64,000 nt of DNA from the NCBI GenBank assembly GCA_022578965.1, contig MU400696.1:1-64000 (forward strand). The letters are read 5' to 3'. The stretch comes from Xylaria sp. FL1777. Lineage: Eukaryota; Ascomycota; Sordariomycetes; Xylariales; Xylariaceae. The notes under the pieces are model-generated. The model worked only from the letters and a program-made list of their open reading frames with translations, was not told the origin of the DNA and made no database searches. Positions 62,312 to 64,000 of this stretch are shown one piece after another (within the stretch, counting starts at the first letter, position 1; each line of letters begins with the position of its first letter). Both the position numbers and the translations under genes were made by a program.

Positions 62312-63251
62312 GAGACCGGGCGTGGGTTGGGGGTGTGATGGCACGGTAATATATGGAATGCGGGGAGTTCCCTTCCGGTGATGCTCTGCTATTCGATGTG
62401 CTACGGGCGGGCTCTTTCTTATTGGTCTGGTGCTGGCGGTGCTTGAAATTGATCCAACGCATTTGTTTACGGCAGTTCTTACAGCCCCTAAAAATAAACA
62501 CGAGCTTTTCGGATTAGAAGCGTTTTGAGTACGTAGTATGTTTATGATTCTGTTTATTTCCTTTACATGATCCTGTTTCTTCCCTTGTTGTAGTACCTAG
62601 GTATTTGATAGGCCTTGGAAGATTTCTTATAGTAAATACGAGTGGCTAATAGGGTTGTATCCTTACCTACTTAAGTATGTAGGTAGGCACCTAGCCACAA
62701 GGTGGCTCTACCTATGCAGGCGAACTAAGTGATCTACCTAGGTATAGACCAGACCAACACTACCTACCCTACTTGCGGCGAAGGCATCAGATAGATATTC
62801 CTTTCCCGTTAAATTTAATTAGTTATTTTCAGCGTCAAAGAGGTTCCCCAAATAACCTTTCCAGATATTGTACGTGAGAGTGTAAGATACAGTCCATTTC
62901 TACACGTATGTGCGAGGGCAAGTTTACCCCTCGAACAACCTTCTTTACTCCGTATACTCGAGACTCAATGAAGCCGAATGAGAAGCTTCGACGTGTTTAG
63001 CTTTTGATATTATTAGTAAGTAAAATTATTTTTGAGTGTGTAATAGGTTCCCTTGGGTAAGTAACTTCGGCCTTCCTTAAACCGACCTGCACCCTTTTCG
63101 ATTCCCCTCTTCGACTACATCTACGTCAACTAGCATCGTGATCACCAAGACTAGATACTATATCACATTGTCCCAGCTAAGATAGTGCTCTTGTAATCTA
63201 CAGTGACCCTAGCTTGCTTACCTTCCCGTTGGTCGTTATTGGAACAGAAGT

Positions 63252-64000
63252 ATGGTGACACACAACGCTGAAGCCGTCAGGGCTATCTGCTTTGCCGCCA
63301 TTCGCGGAGAGCGCGTGCCAGAGGATCTCGACAACAATGTCATCCGTGCTTCGCTTATCCGTGGGATCCGTCTCCATTACGACTTTGCCGTAAGTGGCGA
63401 GGTTGCGACAATAGCTTCCACAATGCCTTCCATTGCACGCGCGTGCAATGCTCGTATGATCATGAATAATGTGGTGCCCCAGGACATGGCTGAAGACCAA
63501 CAGCCGTATTGCATATGGTATCCCTACTTTGCGACCGAAAACACCTATCGCACATTAGTCCAGGCTTACCCACAGATGCGATACGGGGTTGGTCGGGCTT
63601 GCGCGGCCGCTGGTTACGACTCATTATATTCGGAATTGGACTTGCTGCCGGATGTCTCTATTGCAGAAGAGGCACGAGAAAGTGGGACAGAGGGAGGACG
63701 TCGCATTTATGAGTCCATCATGAGCCGTCCATTCCGCTACGCTGTAATGGACGACTTTATGCTAAGCAGCGAGACGGAAAACCCTCCCTTTCCGGCCTTC
63801 CTGAATGGCGATACCGAAGTGCGATGGCAACTAGAGCCTCGCTTCACCGTTCCCTGGACATCAGATAGCCGACTCCCATGCATTGAGGAGGATATGCATG
63901 CGAACGACGAACACGTCAATACGAGTACGGAGCGAGAATGTTTGAATGAGGATGAAGTTAAGCTCCTTTACGAGCCACTGCCACCAGATTTGCCTACTGT
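63252..64000 (+). CDS. Hypothetical protein, 5' part (leaves window)
   Basis: A frame opens at the ATG at 63,252 (context GAAGTATGG) and stays open for 249 codons to the window end. An in-frame TAG lies ~45 bp upstream. The translation is well mixed, with recognisable conserved-looking blocks: PQDMAEDQQPYCIWYPYFA, YRTLVQAYPQMRYGVGRACA, LYSELDLLPDVSIAEEARES and FRYAVMDDFMLSS. I recall similar sequences only as uncharacterised fungal proteins, so no function is proposed. The visible part has no signal peptide or membrane span. An ORF caller that requires a stop would miss it. Confidence 0.8.
   Translation, partial: MVTHNAEAVRAICFAAIRGERVPEDLDNNVIRASLIRGIRLHYDFAVSGEVATIASTMPSIARACNARMIMNNVVPQDMAEDQQPYCIWYPYFATENTYRTLVQAYPQMRYGVGRACAAAGYDSLYSELDLLPDVSIAEEARESGTEGGRRIYESIMSRPFRYAVMDDFMLSSETENPPFPAFLNGDTEVRWQLEPRFTVPWTSDSRLPCIEEDMHANDEHVNTSTERECLNEDEVKLLYEPLPPDLPT

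Larger units (their letters stand above)
62189..63251. other. Intergenic region with simple repeats
   Basis: About 1.06 kb. It begins with GTAGGTAGGTAA-type microsatellite DNA (62,189-62,243) and TGCTG pentamer repeats (62,263-62,311). A second zone dense in TAGGTA/ACCTAC words is at 62,650-62,770. No gene is supported; an 82-codon minus frame at 62,253-62,501 reflects the simple repeats. Confidence 0.65.

Noticed and set aside
1..64000. CRISPR arrays, rRNA genes, bacterial operons, telomere repeats
   Set aside because: None seen; introns and gene families are fungal, and no regularly spaced direct repeats or TTAGGG arrays occur.

Overview
The window looks like nuclear DNA of a filamentous ascomycete (Pezizomycotina). 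Genes have short introns (49-86 bp in most cases, with GT...AG ends and CTAAC/CTGAC-type branch sites). The recognisable proteins are fungal: Spo11, a Yar1-type ankyrin protein, lanosterol-type oxidosqualene cyclase, Sgt1 and a microsomal P450. The genome is split in composition: the first ~37.6 kb is extremely AT-rich with the footprint of repeat-induced point mutation (RIP), and the rest has ordinary base composition.

Region 1 (1 to ~37,640) is a graveyard of repeats. It holds a very large inverted repeat (arms 1-3,509 and 9,004-~12,520, the left arm running off the window). A ~150-bp module with terminal inverted repeats occurs three times (3,360; 9,004; 37,231). A small island of normal composition at ~6,470-6,860 carries a 47-bp tandem repeat. 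Two LTR pairs are arranged as nested insertions: 290-bp LTRs (13,365 and 35,439) enclose a second element with ~300-bp LTRs (19,316 and 33,998) and a flanking ATAC duplication. The inner element is a Ty3/gypsy retrotransposon whose pol frame (end of RT, RNase H, integrase) can still be read through ~1.9 kb in one frame, interrupted by stop codons. No intact gene was found in this block.

Region 2 (~37,640-48,500) has normal composition but few genes: a two-exon cysteine-rich protein (39,586-40,484), a small zinc-finger-like protein on the minus strand (45,153-45,719), one probable decayed coding fragment (42,379-42,882) and long stretches without a supported gene.

Region 3 (48,537-64,000) is an ordinary gene-dense segment. 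In order it holds an unrecognised two-exon protein (+), yar1-like (-), spo11 (-, seven exons), oxidosqualene cyclase erg7-like (+, three exons), sgt1 (+, two exons), a cytochrome P450 (+, three exons) and the 5' part of an unrecognised gene that leaves the window (+). spo11 and the cyclase are divergent and share a ~790-bp promoter interval. Most of these are housekeeping genes, namely meiotic break formation, ribosome-protein chaperoning, sterol synthesis and Hsp90/SCF co-chaperoning. There is no convincing biosynthetic cluster, although a P450 lies ~3.9 kb downstream of the cyclase, beyond sgt1.

All exon structures below were assembled by eye from splice consensus, reading phase and family knowledge; none was checked with transcripts or database searches.
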